NCBI GenBank assembly: GCA_028284775.1
Contig: JANQRB010000188.1
Span: 1-37,359, forward strand
Source: Candidatus Kapaibacterium sp.
GTDB lineage: Bacteria > Bacteroidota > Ignavibacteria > Kapaibacteriales > UBA7675
Direction: 5' to 3'
Length of the DNA stretch: 37,359 nucleotides
The number at the start of each line of letters is the position of its first letter. The stretch's first letter is position 1. Position numbers and translations under genes: made by a program. This document shows, in pieces, positions 7,177 to 15,348 of this stretch. Under the pieces are notes generated by a model. It made no database searches and had not been told where the DNA came from. It saw only the letters and a list, made by a program, of their open reading frames with translations.

Positions 7177-8346
7177 ATGTTAACATTTTTGCAGCGGGTA
7201 TCCGGCTTTCTGCCGGCCCTATTACTCTGTTTCGTTTCGCCGACATTGCTCGTCGGGCAAAGTTTCTGGAACAATACTATGTTTGGAATGTTGTATTCGG
7301 ATCCGCCCAATACAACTCTTGTCGGCGTCGGCACTACCAATCCCCTGGACAGGTTGCACGTTCACGGTCAGGCCTTCGGACCTTACGCCACGCTGCGCCT
7401 GGCGACGGATTTTAACGAGTTCCCCGCTTGCACGGCGACCGGTCAGCTGGCAGTTCAGCCACAAACGAACTTGACGAGTTTCCGCTATTCAGACATTGCG
7501 AACAGCGGTGACCTGGTGTTGCGCTCTTTCGCCGATCCCCACGATCCCGGCAATGTCTGCGCGGGAGATGTGATCGTCTCCGCCTACAGCGGCGGCGGAC
7601 AGATTCACTTCGCTACCTATGAATCGAATATTGGAATGGATCTGCGTCGCATGCGCATTAACAACGCGGGCCAGGTTCATATTAATGCATTTGACCGGAC
7701 ACGCCGTTTTGCCGTTCGCGCCGATGATTCGGAGAGCGCCGTCGTCGGTGAATTCCTGCGGCCGGGTCATGCCTTGGTGGATATCGTCAGCGAGCCCGAT
7801 GCCGGCGGCCAGCCTAACAATGCCATCCTGCGTTTCTACAACGAGATCGAAGACGCGCCCGGCTCGAGCGCCATTTTCCACTATTGGATGATGGGCCTTG
7901 ATGAGCTCGACGGCGGCAAGTTCAAGATTAGCCGCAGTGTCTGGGATCAGTTTGAGACCAACCGGACCGTCCTGACGATTCAACAGGATGGCTTTATCGG
8001 CATCGGCACTACCACGCCGCAATCATTGCTGGCGGTCAACGGCACCATTACCACGCGCGAGCTGGTCTGTACGGTGGCTCAATGGCCCGACTATGTATTC
8101 GAGAATGACTATCAATTGCGATCGCTTGATGAACTGCAGCATCAAATCGACGAACTGGGGCACCTTCCGGAAATTCCTTCCGCCGCCGAGGTTGCGGCCG
8201 AGGGCGTGGCAATCGGCACGATGCAGGCGAAACTCCTGCAGAAAATCGAAGAGTTAACACTCTATTTGCTCACGATGCACCACGACAAAAAAGCGATGGA
8301 AGCCCGTCTGCTCGACCTGGAAGCGCAGATCGCCAATAGCAATTGA
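7177..8346 (+). CDS. Cassette gene A1: exported tail-fibre-like protein with C-terminal coiled-coil domain
   Basis: The 389-residue protein starts at ATG 7177, with GGAG seven bases upstream. A signal peptide (MLTFLQRVSGFLPALLLCFVSPTLLVG) leads into a body with two fibre-type motifs: GVGTTNPLDRLHVHG at about 50-64 and GIGTTTPQSLLAVNG at about 275-289. The last 100 residues contain WPDYVFENDYQLRSLDEL, GHLPEIPSAAEV and KLLQKIEELTLYLL, a C-terminal domain widespread in Bacteroidota fibre-like proteins, ending in a probable trimeric coiled coil. It resembles the stalk and chaperone region of tail fibres but lacks a recognisable S74 peptidase dyad. No T9SS domain is visible. It is the first gene of cassette 1, and its paralogue A2 (12845) has the same architecture. 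An adhesive or structural surface role is inferred only. Confidence 0.8.
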   Translation: MLTFLQRVSGFLPALLLCFVSPTLLVGQSFWNNTMFGMLYSDPPNTTLVGVGTTNPLDRLHVHGQAFGPYATLRLATDFNEFPACTATGQLAVQPQTNLTSFRYSDIANSGDLVLRSFADPHDPGNVCAGDVIVSAYSGGGQIHFATYESNIGMDLRRMRINNAGQVHINAFDRTRRFAVRADDSESAVVGEFLRPGHALVDIVSEPDAGGQPNNAILRFYNEIEDAPGSSAIFHYWMMGLDELDGGKFKISRSVWDQFETNRTVLTIQQDGFIGIGTTTPQSLLAVNGTITTRELVCTVAQWPDYVFENDYQLRSLDELQHQIDELGHLPEIPSAAEVAAEGVAIGTMQAKLLQKIEELTLYLLTMHHDKKAMEARLLDLEAQIANSN

Positions 8347-8403
8347 ACCGGCTCCGCTTTCAGAAAAGTTAATTCACATTTTCCATTGCCTGGAGTAACT
8401 AGC

Positions 8404-9669
8404 ATGAATTCAATTAAGGCCAAGAAGGGGATTGCGGGCGCAATCTTTCTGTTTCTGTTGAGCGCCGGGGTGTCGACGGCTTTACCAAACACCCAGATTT
8501 GCGAGGACATCGGCAGCGACGCTGATTTCGGCATGGTTTATAAAGAAGTTGTGCCCTGCAATACGAACGCCAATTGCAGTGAACAAACGATATACATAAC
8601 GAAGCGGATTGTGGAATCGGAGCTCTATGTGACGGCCAAGGGCAGTATGTCTTCCATCATCGCCGGCTCTTCCGCTACGATTGCCGCCGGCTGTCCCCTG
8701 GCGCAACAAGGTGATGTGCTCCTGACCGGCGGTGATCGCGACTTGAAATCCGCGAATTATGAGAAGATCGCGGATGTCGACTTTCGCGCCGGTTATGAAG
8801 TACGGCTTGTTAACGGTTTCGTGGCGGAGGAAGGCTGCTATTTTCACGCCTACGTCGCACCGGATTGGGACGAAGAACATCCCGCCTGGGAGGAAGATTT
8901 TCAATCTTATGATTCCGGCGAACTCGATCATACGAATACGACGCACCGCCGGTTTTTACAGCGTTGGCGCTTCAGCAACGGCGCGCGGGTTGGCGGCTAC
9001 CGCAATTTGCCCGAGCCGAATACCGTGTTTTTCGAAGATGACGGCGGTACGAAGGTACTCAGAATCCAAGCCTTTGACGGCGCGACCGCCTACCCCGAAA
9101 ACCTCGACGCGATTCACACCGATACCGAGCCTTTCGGACGATACGACATGCTGGTGAAGTGGCCCTGTGTTACCAAGGGCGGTGAGAACGATATACACCA
9201 TTCCGTCTGGTTATGGGCCACTGATGGCGCAAACTCCGATGAGGTTGACAACTACGAAAAGAATACGGGCTGGAAGCACACGGCCCTGCACCATCCGGAC
9301 AAGGCGCCGCATGGCATGAGTCAGAATGCGATCTCCTGGCATTCCAACTGGATACGCTCGTCGGGGGCCGGTCAGGATGTCGATCCTTCGGTAGCGCAGA
9401 TGCCGCGCTTCGATGAAAACTATGTTAAAATCAGCCTGGAATGGCTGCCAAATGAGATTCGCTTCCTGGTGGATGACTGTCTCATCCGACGCTTTGGGAA
9501 CCTGCATGCCAATGACAGTTGGTGGCGCAGTCTCGGCGGCGTTAACTATGACTTTTCGCGCAACACGCTGCGCAGCCCGGCATTCTGGCTGGTGGCCTTT
9601 CATCACGATCGCCCTTTTGCCGATGATATGCGGATTGCGGAGCTGGCGGTGTACAACCTGACGCGCTAA
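8404..9669 (+). CDS. Cassette gene B1: exported 3-coathanger protein with GH16-like domain
   Basis: The protein is 421 residues from the ATG at 8404 (TGGAGT eight bases upstream). An ATG at 8386 is in frame but sits before that ribosome-binding site. A signal peptide (about 1-28) is followed by a Cys-containing region and strands of the '3-coathanger stack' type (ADVDFRAGYEVRLVNGFVAEEGCYFHAYVAP, about 121-151). The C-terminal half looks like a concanavalin-type GH16 domain: YDMLVKWPCV, then HSVWLWATD, then the E-x-D-x-x-E signature with E280, D282 and E285, then ISLEWLPNEIRFLVDDCLI. In GH16 enzymes the two Glu of this motif are nucleophile and acid/base, so a beta-glucan or galactan hydrolase is plausible. 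Substrate is unknown and no T9SS domain is visible. Paralogue B2 keeps the triad. Confidence 0.78.
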   Translation: MNSIKAKKGIAGAIFLFLLSAGVSTALPNTQICEDIGSDADFGMVYKEVVPCNTNANCSEQTIYITKRIVESELYVTAKGSMSSIIAGSSATIAAGCPLAQQGDVLLTGGDRDLKSANYEKIADVDFRAGYEVRLVNGFVAEEGCYFHAYVAPDWDEEHPAWEEDFQSYDSGELDHTNTTHRRFLQRWRFSNGARVGGYRNLPEPNTVFFEDDGGTKVLRIQAFDGATAYPENLDAIHTDTEPFGRYDMLVKWPCVTKGGENDIHHSVWLWATDGANSDEVDNYEKNTGWKHTALHHPDKAPHGMSQNAISWHSNWIRSSGAGQDVDPSVAQMPRFDENYVKISLEWLPNEIRFLVDDCLIRRFGNLHANDSWWRSLGGVNYDFSRNTLRSPAFWLVAFHHDRPFADDMRIAELAVYNLTR

Positions 9670-9714
9670 AGGCCGCCGCGACGCTGAAATAATTAACACT
9701 AAGGAATACCAACA

Positions 9715-12357
9715 ATGACAACAATAGATAGAACACTCACGCTGCTTCTGGCCGCGCTCATCCCCTTTGTCGCCGAAGCATCATGGCATCAGCGCGGTCC
9801 CGACACATTTAACAGCAATCTCTACGGTGTTGCATGGGCCGGCGCAAGCGGCGGCAATCAGCAGTTCATCGTAGCGGGGCAGGGGGCTGCCCTGCTCAAG
9901 GTCGTCTACAATCCGTTGGCCGACACCTGGACCACAAATCCGCTTGACATCGATCTCAAGGGTGGTGTTGTGCGCGGCGACTTTATGGCCGTGGACATCC
10001 ATCGGCAGTCGGGTTTTGGACTCGCGGTTGGCTTTTACAATCATGAACGTCTGCGGGTTCACGACCGGCCAGCTCTGATTAGAACAACTGATCATGGGGC
10101 AAGCTGGGAAGCCAATCACAGCCATCCCGCTCTTGATGCCGGCACCAGGCTGTGGGATGTGGCCGTTATCGATCAGGCCAATGCAATCGCGGTCGGCGAT
10201 CGCTTTGACAATCACGATATCCTTTACCGGACAAGCGATGCCGGAAACACCTGGAACGCCATTCCACTGGGCAGCATCAGCGGCTTAAGTTTTTGGACCG
10301 CCGGCTCGCAGGCTCAGCATTATCATTTTCGGGGCATTGACTTTTCCGGCAATACCGGCGTCATTGTCGGCCACTTCAGCGGTGGCAGTTCGAAGAATCT
10401 TGTCCTGCGATCGACGGATGCCGGATTGACCTGGGAGGATGTCAGCGGCGCCGTAGGTACCAAATCCACCTTCGCCGAGCGGTCCAAGGACTTCGGCAAC
10501 CCGCGTCGTGTTCTACTGCGCAGTCCATCGAATTGTATCGTTACTGCCGGCTCGCGTTTTGTGTACAGCCTTGATTTCACCAGTACGACGCCGGCGCAAA
10601 CATTCTGGAAACGAACCGGCTTTGAGACGCTGCCCGGACTCGCCACCGTCGATCCCGCGGAAACAAGTCAGATTCAGGGCGAAATGCGCAGCAGGCATTA
10701 TAAAGTAGTAGGCATTGCGGAAATACCGGGCAGCGATGATCTGATCGCCACCTCGGAGTATGGTACCTATGTACGCGCTCGCAACGGCGGTATTCACTCG
10801 CAGGACTGGAGCGTGCATACGATCGCATATGACAAGGTCACCGGTGACGGGATCGAAGACGCCTCCTACTATGGCGCCGTCTTCGCCGACAGCGATATCG
10901 GGCTTATGGTCGGCCGCAAAGGGGCGCTGGCCTTTACGACGGATGCCGGCGCCAGCTGGACTACCAACCCGGAGCGGACAACGGACTTTCTCACCGACGT
11001 TGTTTTTGCGGATCGTGAATTTGGTCTCGCTGTCGGCGACCGGGGCAGCATCCTGCAAACAATCGACGGAGGCTTGAGTTGGGAGCGCCGCCGCGAGCTG
11101 ACCGTCAATACAATGCAGTTAAACGCCATCGCTATTAACAGGCAGGGTTCACAAGCTTTTGTCGGCGGCACTGAAGGTATCTTCCAGTTGGATATCTTTC
11201 GACCGGGCGGGACGCCGCGCATACGGGTGCTGCCGCTTGATCTCGGCATGACGGTTCACACTAATGGTCTTGCGATCAGCGATGCCGGCACGGCGCTGGC
11301 GGTCGGCGCCGATGCGGCGATCTGGCGTCAGGCTACACCGGGCGGGCCATGGACGCAGGTTAATGTCAACCTTAGCCAAGCACAGCATTGTAACTTCTAC
11401 GGCGTCGATTTCTTCGACGGCAGCGACGATTGCATTATCGTCGGTTGTCGCTTCCATCCCGGTCCGGCCACGCTCAACGAGCGCGCTTTCGAATCACTGA
11501 TCCTGCAAAGCGACGACGGAGGAGTGAGCTGGTCGCTGCGGGTCGATGGTGGTACGAATAACGAAGCGGTGTTGCGCGATGTCAGCCTCAGCGGCTCTCA
11601 GCACGGCTTTGCTGTCGGCTATGAATATCCACCGGACGATCCGGCTGATCCGGATCTGCCTAAGGGAATTGCCTTTCTCGCAACGATCAAGCGCACGACG
11701 GACGGCGGTGTTACCTGGCAATCCGTACAGAATACAGCGACGCAAAACAATGTTCGTATTCTGCCGGCCGACACTCCGAATCATCCGCTTGTCAGCCTGC
11801 TCTATAGCGTCGAGGCCCTCAATAGCGATGAGTTCGTGGCCTGCGGCGGCGCCGGCATGATCGTGCACGGCCGGAACATTAACTGGCCAGAGGCCGAACT
11901 GTTTGTTAAGGATAGTCGCACCCGCTGGCCGCTGCGCGGCATTGCCATGCGGCCGGCCATGCCCGGCGTAGACGAAGAATTCGTCGCTGTCGGCTATTAC
12001 GGTAGTATCGTCGGATCAGACGGACCATACGACTTTCCCAAGCAGGCGGACGGTGATGGTCCGTCGCGACCAGCTGTGAACATGGGGCGAGCGGACGAAC
12101 CCTACCTGTGGCCGGCCCAACCGAATCCCTTTGACGAGCGCAGCGATATTCGTTTCGTGCTTCCCTCCGCAATGCATGTGAGCATCCGCATCTTTGACTA
12201 TACAGGCCGCGAAGTCGCGATCTTGCTTGACGACCGACGTGCCCGCGGCCGGCACCACCTGTCTCTTGCGCCCGGCGACCTTCCTTCCGGCGTCTATTTC
12301 TGCCGGATGGAGGCGGGCGGGCATACGAAGAGTCGCACGATGATGCTAATGCGTTAA
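9715..12357 (+). CDS. Cassette gene C1: secreted Asp-box/Ycf48-like propeller with T9SS-type C-terminus
   Basis: The 880-residue protein has a signal peptide (MTTIDRTLTLLLAALIPFVAEA), with AAGGA ten bases before the ATG. At least seven Asp-box/BNR-type turns are visible (for example RTTDHGASWE, RSTDAGLTWE, TTDAGASWT, QTIDGGLSWE and RTTDGGVTWQ), alternating with GLAVGDRGSI-like strands as in Ycf48-type beta-propellers, probably two propellers. The last 85 residues form a FlgD-like sorting domain of T9SS cargo: PNPFDERSDIRFVL, then IRIFDYTGREVAIL, then LPSGVYFCRMEAGG. It should therefore be exported across the outer membrane and released or attached to the surface. It is the third gene of cassette 1, 45 bp after B1. 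The ligand of the propeller is unknown. Confidence 0.85.
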   Translation: MTTIDRTLTLLLAALIPFVAEASWHQRGPDTFNSNLYGVAWAGASGGNQQFIVAGQGAALLKVVYNPLADTWTTNPLDIDLKGGVVRGDFMAVDIHRQSGFGLAVGFYNHERLRVHDRPALIRTTDHGASWEANHSHPALDAGTRLWDVAVIDQANAIAVGDRFDNHDILYRTSDAGNTWNAIPLGSISGLSFWTAGSQAQHYHFRGIDFSGNTGVIVGHFSGGSSKNLVLRSTDAGLTWEDVSGAVGTKSTFAERSKDFGNPRRVLLRSPSNCIVTAGSRFVYSLDFTSTTPAQTFWKRTGFETLPGLATVDPAETSQIQGEMRSRHYKVVGIAEIPGSDDLIATSEYGTYVRARNGGIHSQDWSVHTIAYDKVTGDGIEDASYYGAVFADSDIGLMVGRKGALAFTTDAGASWTTNPERTTDFLTDVVFADREFGLAVGDRGSILQTIDGGLSWERRRELTVNTMQLNAIAINRQGSQAFVGGTEGIFQLDIFRPGGTPRIRVLPLDLGMTVHTNGLAISDAGTALAVGADAAIWRQATPGGPWTQVNVNLSQAQHCNFYGVDFFDGSDDCIIVGCRFHPGPATLNERAFESLILQSDDGGVSWSLRVDGGTNNEAVLRDVSLSGSQHGFAVGYEYPPDDPADPDLPKGIAFLATIKRTTDGGVTWQSVQNTATQNNVRILPADTPNHPLVSLLYSVEALNSDEFVACGGAGMIVHGRNINWPEAELFVKDSRTRWPLRGIAMRPAMPGVDEEFVAVGYYGSIVGSDGPYDFPKQADGDGPSRPAVNMGRADEPYLWPAQPNPFDERSDIRFVLPSAMHVSIRIFDYTGREVAILLDDRRARGRHHLSLAPGDLPSGVYFCRMEAGGHTKSRTMMLMR

Positions 12358-12433
12358 TTCACGGTCTCCGGTCCGTGACTGACGACCGTATTTCCGGAAA
12401 GTGCCATCTTTCAATGAACAGCTCCGGCTGAAA

Positions 12434-12476
12434 GGGCGAGCGGTGTACCTATGTGCGCTGCTCGCCTGTTTGTTTG
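12434..12476 (+). terminator. Probable intrinsic terminator of cassette 1
   Basis: A 7-bp perfect stem (GGCGAGC at 12435-12441 with GCTCGCC at 12460-12466) is followed by TGTTTGTTTG. It lies 77 bp after the C1 stop and ahead of the array that controls cassette 2. The tail is T-rich but interrupted by G. Confidence 0.5.
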
Positions 12477-12617
12477 CGCTGCCGCCATGATTGTACTGTC
12501 GGGGCATTTCATTACGACAGCTCAAGGAAGCGGGGAGTGTTTAATCTTTTGTCGAGTCTGAATGGATATGGAAAGAGCAGCGACGATCGGTTAAGCCTGT
12601 AAAATCGTTACCTCGAA

Positions 12618-12689
12618 ACAGTTATTGATGACAACATTGACGTTTATACTCAATTGATCGACGCCGGATCAATGATCAATGACGTTGGT
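12618..12689 (+). promoter_or_regulatory. LytTR-type 21-bp-period array 2 (upstream of cassette 2)
   Basis: Four elements start at 12618 (ACAGTTATT), 12639 (GACGTTTAT), 12660 (GACGCCGGA) and 12681 (GACGTTGGT), all exactly 21 bp apart. The first, second and fourth each match 8 of 9 positions of the LytTR consensus; the third keeps GACG but has CC for TT. The last repeat and its flank (GACGTT-two bases-TCCTGA, then CTTTT and ATGC) match the last repeat of array 1 at 6978 almost base for base. The array lies about 155 bp before A2. Confidence 0.62.
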
Positions 12690-12844
12690 CCTGAATGACT
12701 TTTCATGCGGAGCCGGTTGAGTTTAATTGCAAGGAAAGCAATTGGCTGTCAAGATTTATCCGCCTGTCCGCTGAGCGCGGGGTGGCGCGCGCCGATTGAC
12801 TGAAAACTATTATTAAGCACTCTTGATTAAGAAAGGATCTGACG

Positions 12845-13966
12845 ATGAAACGTTCACAATTAATTGCGATCCGTCTGTTTATGTGTTGCGGTGTTTTCGG
12901 AGCTTGCGTCTCTTTGTCCGCGCAATGGACCCCGCTGTCGCCCGGTGCATGGATTAACGGTGGAGTTGGCATCGGCGCTCAGCCTCTGCCGACAGCTGAA
13001 ATGCTGCAACTTCTGCAAAATATGAACGGCTGGCCCCTTCTCAAACCGGCTATCCGCATTCAATCGCAAACTGGCTCTGGCGAGTTTGACTGTTTCTCGA
13101 CCGCTGAACTGGCTCTTGAAACCCTCGGCGGCCAGCATTCGGCCATTGCGCAGCCCGGCGACCTCGTGTTACGGACGACTGTTGATCCGCAATTCTCGCT
13201 AAACTGCGCGCGCGATATCATCCTTTCTGCCAATACACCGCAGGGCGCAATCCACTTTACGACCTTTGACAATGCTGCGCAAACAGAGCTCGAACGTATG
13301 ACGATCGCCAATAACGGCGCTGTCGGCATTGGAGTGAGCAACCCGGGCGGAACGGGAAAATTGTTAAACATTCGCGCCGATGATCTGCAGCCGCTTAAGA
13401 TTGAATATACGCCGGGTGCCGATTGGACATTCGGAGTGGATATCGCCGTTTCGGGTCAGCATGTGGCGAATACCAAGGCCCTGAACATTGGCTCGGGCGA
13501 TATTCCGGGCGTCACTTATGATCTCTTCACGGTCTGGGGCAACGGCAACTTCTGGTCATTCGGTGATGGACGCATTATGGGCAAGCTTCGCATCGGCGCA
13601 GAAGAATATGATGGAACGGGCTTGACTGCGCCGCTGGCCCTATCCGTCGACGGCTCGATTGCCGCGGAGGAAATCCTGGTCACACTGGTCAATTGGGCTG
13701 ACTTTGTCTTTGATGAAGACTATGAGCTGCCGACGCTGCAGGAAGTGGAAAGCCATATTAAACAGAATGGACATTTGCCGGGTATCCCCTCGGAGGAAGA
13801 AGTAAAGAAGGATGGCGTGAATCTGGCCGATATGCAGGTGAAACTTTTGCAAAAAGTCGAAGAGCTGACCCTGTATGTGATCGACCTTAAGAACGAAAAC
13901 TCCACGCTCAGAGAACGGGTGGCGCAGATCGAGGGAGCCGGCAATCACGATGCGAATGCGGAATAA
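12845..13966 (+). CDS. Cassette gene A2: exported tail-fibre-like protein, paralogue of A1
   Basis: The 373-residue protein starts at ATG 12845 (AAAGGA about ten bases upstream) with a signal peptide (MKRSQLIAIRLFMCCGVFGACVSLSA). The body has the fibre-type repeat VGIGVSNPGGTGKLLNIRADD near residues 160-180. The C-terminal domain contains WADFVFDEDYELPTLQEVESHI, GHLPGIPSEEEV and KLLQKVEELTLYVIDLKNEN, a probable coiled-coil trimeriser. It aligns with A1 end to end at the level of architecture, most clearly in the last 100 residues and in the GDLVLR-type strand near residue 105. It heads cassette 2, just downstream of LytTR-like array 2. Function is unknown; a surface fibre is the simplest reading. 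Confidence 0.8.
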   Translation: MKRSQLIAIRLFMCCGVFGACVSLSAQWTPLSPGAWINGGVGIGAQPLPTAEMLQLLQNMNGWPLLKPAIRIQSQTGSGEFDCFSTAELALETLGGQHSAIAQPGDLVLRTTVDPQFSLNCARDIILSANTPQGAIHFTTFDNAAQTELERMTIANNGAVGIGVSNPGGTGKLLNIRADDLQPLKIEYTPGADWTFGVDIAVSGQHVANTKALNIGSGDIPGVTYDLFTVWGNGNFWSFGDGRIMGKLRIGAEEYDGTGLTAPLALSVDGSIAAEEILVTLVNWADFVFDEDYELPTLQEVESHIKQNGHLPGIPSEEEVKKDGVNLADMQVKLLQKVEELTLYVIDLKNENSTLRERVAQIEGAGNHDANAE

Positions 13967-14001
13967 CGCCCACACTTCGAATTAATTGATAAGGAATCGA
14001 G

Positions 14002-15315
14002 ATGTCTGCAAAAACTCTTATTTGTGCAATCTGTGTCTGCTCTTGTCTCGTGCAGCTTCAGCCGCTTAAACTTTTTGCGCATATCATACCCCAGTGTTTT
14101 ATCTCTGAAGGGCTGGATGACCGGCACTTTGGAATGGTGAAGAAGGAAATTGTGGGTGAATGCGAAAGCGGTAACTGCCACGAGGGCGACATTTACATTA
14201 CAGATCGGACGATTACCGGCAACATGTATGTTACCGCTAAAGGGGCGAACTCGAAGATACAGGCCGGTATCATACCGCTGGAACACTTGTGTTCTGACTC
14301 GACTGATTCCGTTTGTGTGGCTGGCCTTACTAGCGGAGCTTCGCTGGATCCCGAATCAGCAAGTTACCGTCTCGTGGCGGATGTCGATTTCCGCGCGGGC
14401 AAAGAAATTCGCCTGACAGGGGCGTTCAAGGCCGAAAAAGGCTGTCGCTTTCATGCCTATATCGCGCCGCAATGGGACGTGGAGGAGCCGGTCTGGTATG
14501 AAGAGTTCGACTACGATGCTGGTGATTACAACCCCAACAATCAAACACACAATGCCTTTGCGCACCGCTGGAAGAACGTTGCCCCTACGGCAACCGAAGA
14601 CTTTGTCCGTTTTGTCGATCTGGGTGCCGGCAACACCGGCATGCTCGTGGAACGCAGCTGCACGATTAACGGTAAAGGCGATGTCGAGTCGGTAACGGCG
14701 GATATGCAGACTTACGATCAGATTCACAGCGCCAGCGAGCCTTACGGCCGTTGGGAAACTCGGGTTAAGTGGGCGCCGATGTGCGTCGAGGAAGGTCAAA
14801 CCGGCAACCGTTTTGTTCATTCGGTCTGGCTGATAGCCTCGGATTCGTATTACTTTGATGAAATCGACCTGTACGAGCGCAACGTGGGCGATATTAATCA
14901 GTGTTCCATTCCCCCGCTTGCCTGCCCCAGTCGTTCGCCGCACTATGCCGGCTATGGCGCTCTCTCCTGGCACAATGGCTGGCGGCACGCATCAACGGCC
15001 GGTCTGGATGTCGACCCTTCGGTCAACGATATGCCGCGTTTTGATCGCGAGTTTGTAGTTGTCAGTATTGAATGGTTCCACGATGAGCTGCGTTTCCTTG
15101 TTAACGACTGCCTGGTGCAGCGCTTTCCTAACAGGCATACAATTAACGCGGCCCATGAATCAACCGGTGTGGCTAACTACAGTTTCGCCAAACAGACGCT
15201 GAAGAACCCGGCAGCCTGGCTGGCGAATATCCCGGGTCTGTCCGAGTGTGAAGCCGATCGGGAATACAGCATCGTTGTGGACTATCTGCGCGTATTCGAT
15301 CTTAAAGTAAACTAG
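14002..15315 (+). CDS. Cassette gene B2: exported 3-coathanger protein with GH16-like domain, paralogue of B1
   Basis: The 437-residue protein has AAGGA nine bases before the ATG and an N-terminal signal (MSAKTLICAICVCSCLVQL). The order of parts matches B1: FGMVKKEIVGECESGNCHEGDIYITDR, then the 3-coathanger-type strands ADVDFRAGKEIRLTGAFKAEKGCRFHAYIAP, then the GH16-like half with HSVWLIASD, the catalytic-type motif EIDLYE (E287, D289, E292), GYGALSWHNGW, DVDPSVNDMPRFD and VVSIEWFHDELRFLVNDCLV. It is closer to textbook GH16 (ExDxxE with Ile) than B1. It is 35 bp after A2. Conservation of the triad in both copies argues for an active glycoside hydrolase or a glycan binder derived from one; polysaccharide specificity is unknown. 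Confidence 0.8.
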   Translation: MSAKTLICAICVCSCLVQLQPLKLFAHIIPQCFISEGLDDRHFGMVKKEIVGECESGNCHEGDIYITDRTITGNMYVTAKGANSKIQAGIIPLEHLCSDSTDSVCVAGLTSGASLDPESASYRLVADVDFRAGKEIRLTGAFKAEKGCRFHAYIAPQWDVEEPVWYEEFDYDAGDYNPNNQTHNAFAHRWKNVAPTATEDFVRFVDLGAGNTGMLVERSCTINGKGDVESVTADMQTYDQIHSASEPYGRWETRVKWAPMCVEEGQTGNRFVHSVWLIASDSYYFDEIDLYERNVGDINQCSIPPLACPSRSPHYAGYGALSWHNGWRHASTAGLDVDPSVNDMPRFDREFVVVSIEWFHDELRFLVNDCLVQRFPNRHTINAAHESTGVANYSFAKQTLKNPAAWLANIPGLSECEADREYSIVVDYLRVFDLKVN

Positions 15316-15348
15316 CCTAACAGCAGCTAATCCTGTGTGAATATCACT

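Larger units (their letters stand above)
12358..12844. other. 487-bp intergenic regulatory region between the two cassettes
   Basis: No coding frame is supportable. In order it holds a small hairpin just after the C1 stop (TCACGG at 12359-12364 with CCGTGA at 12373-12378), a stronger terminator-like hairpin (12435-12476), a four-repeat LytTR-like array (12618-12689), an inverted repeat AATTGC/GCAATT (12725-12743) and a TTAAGCACT box (12813-12821) before A2. Confidence 0.7.
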
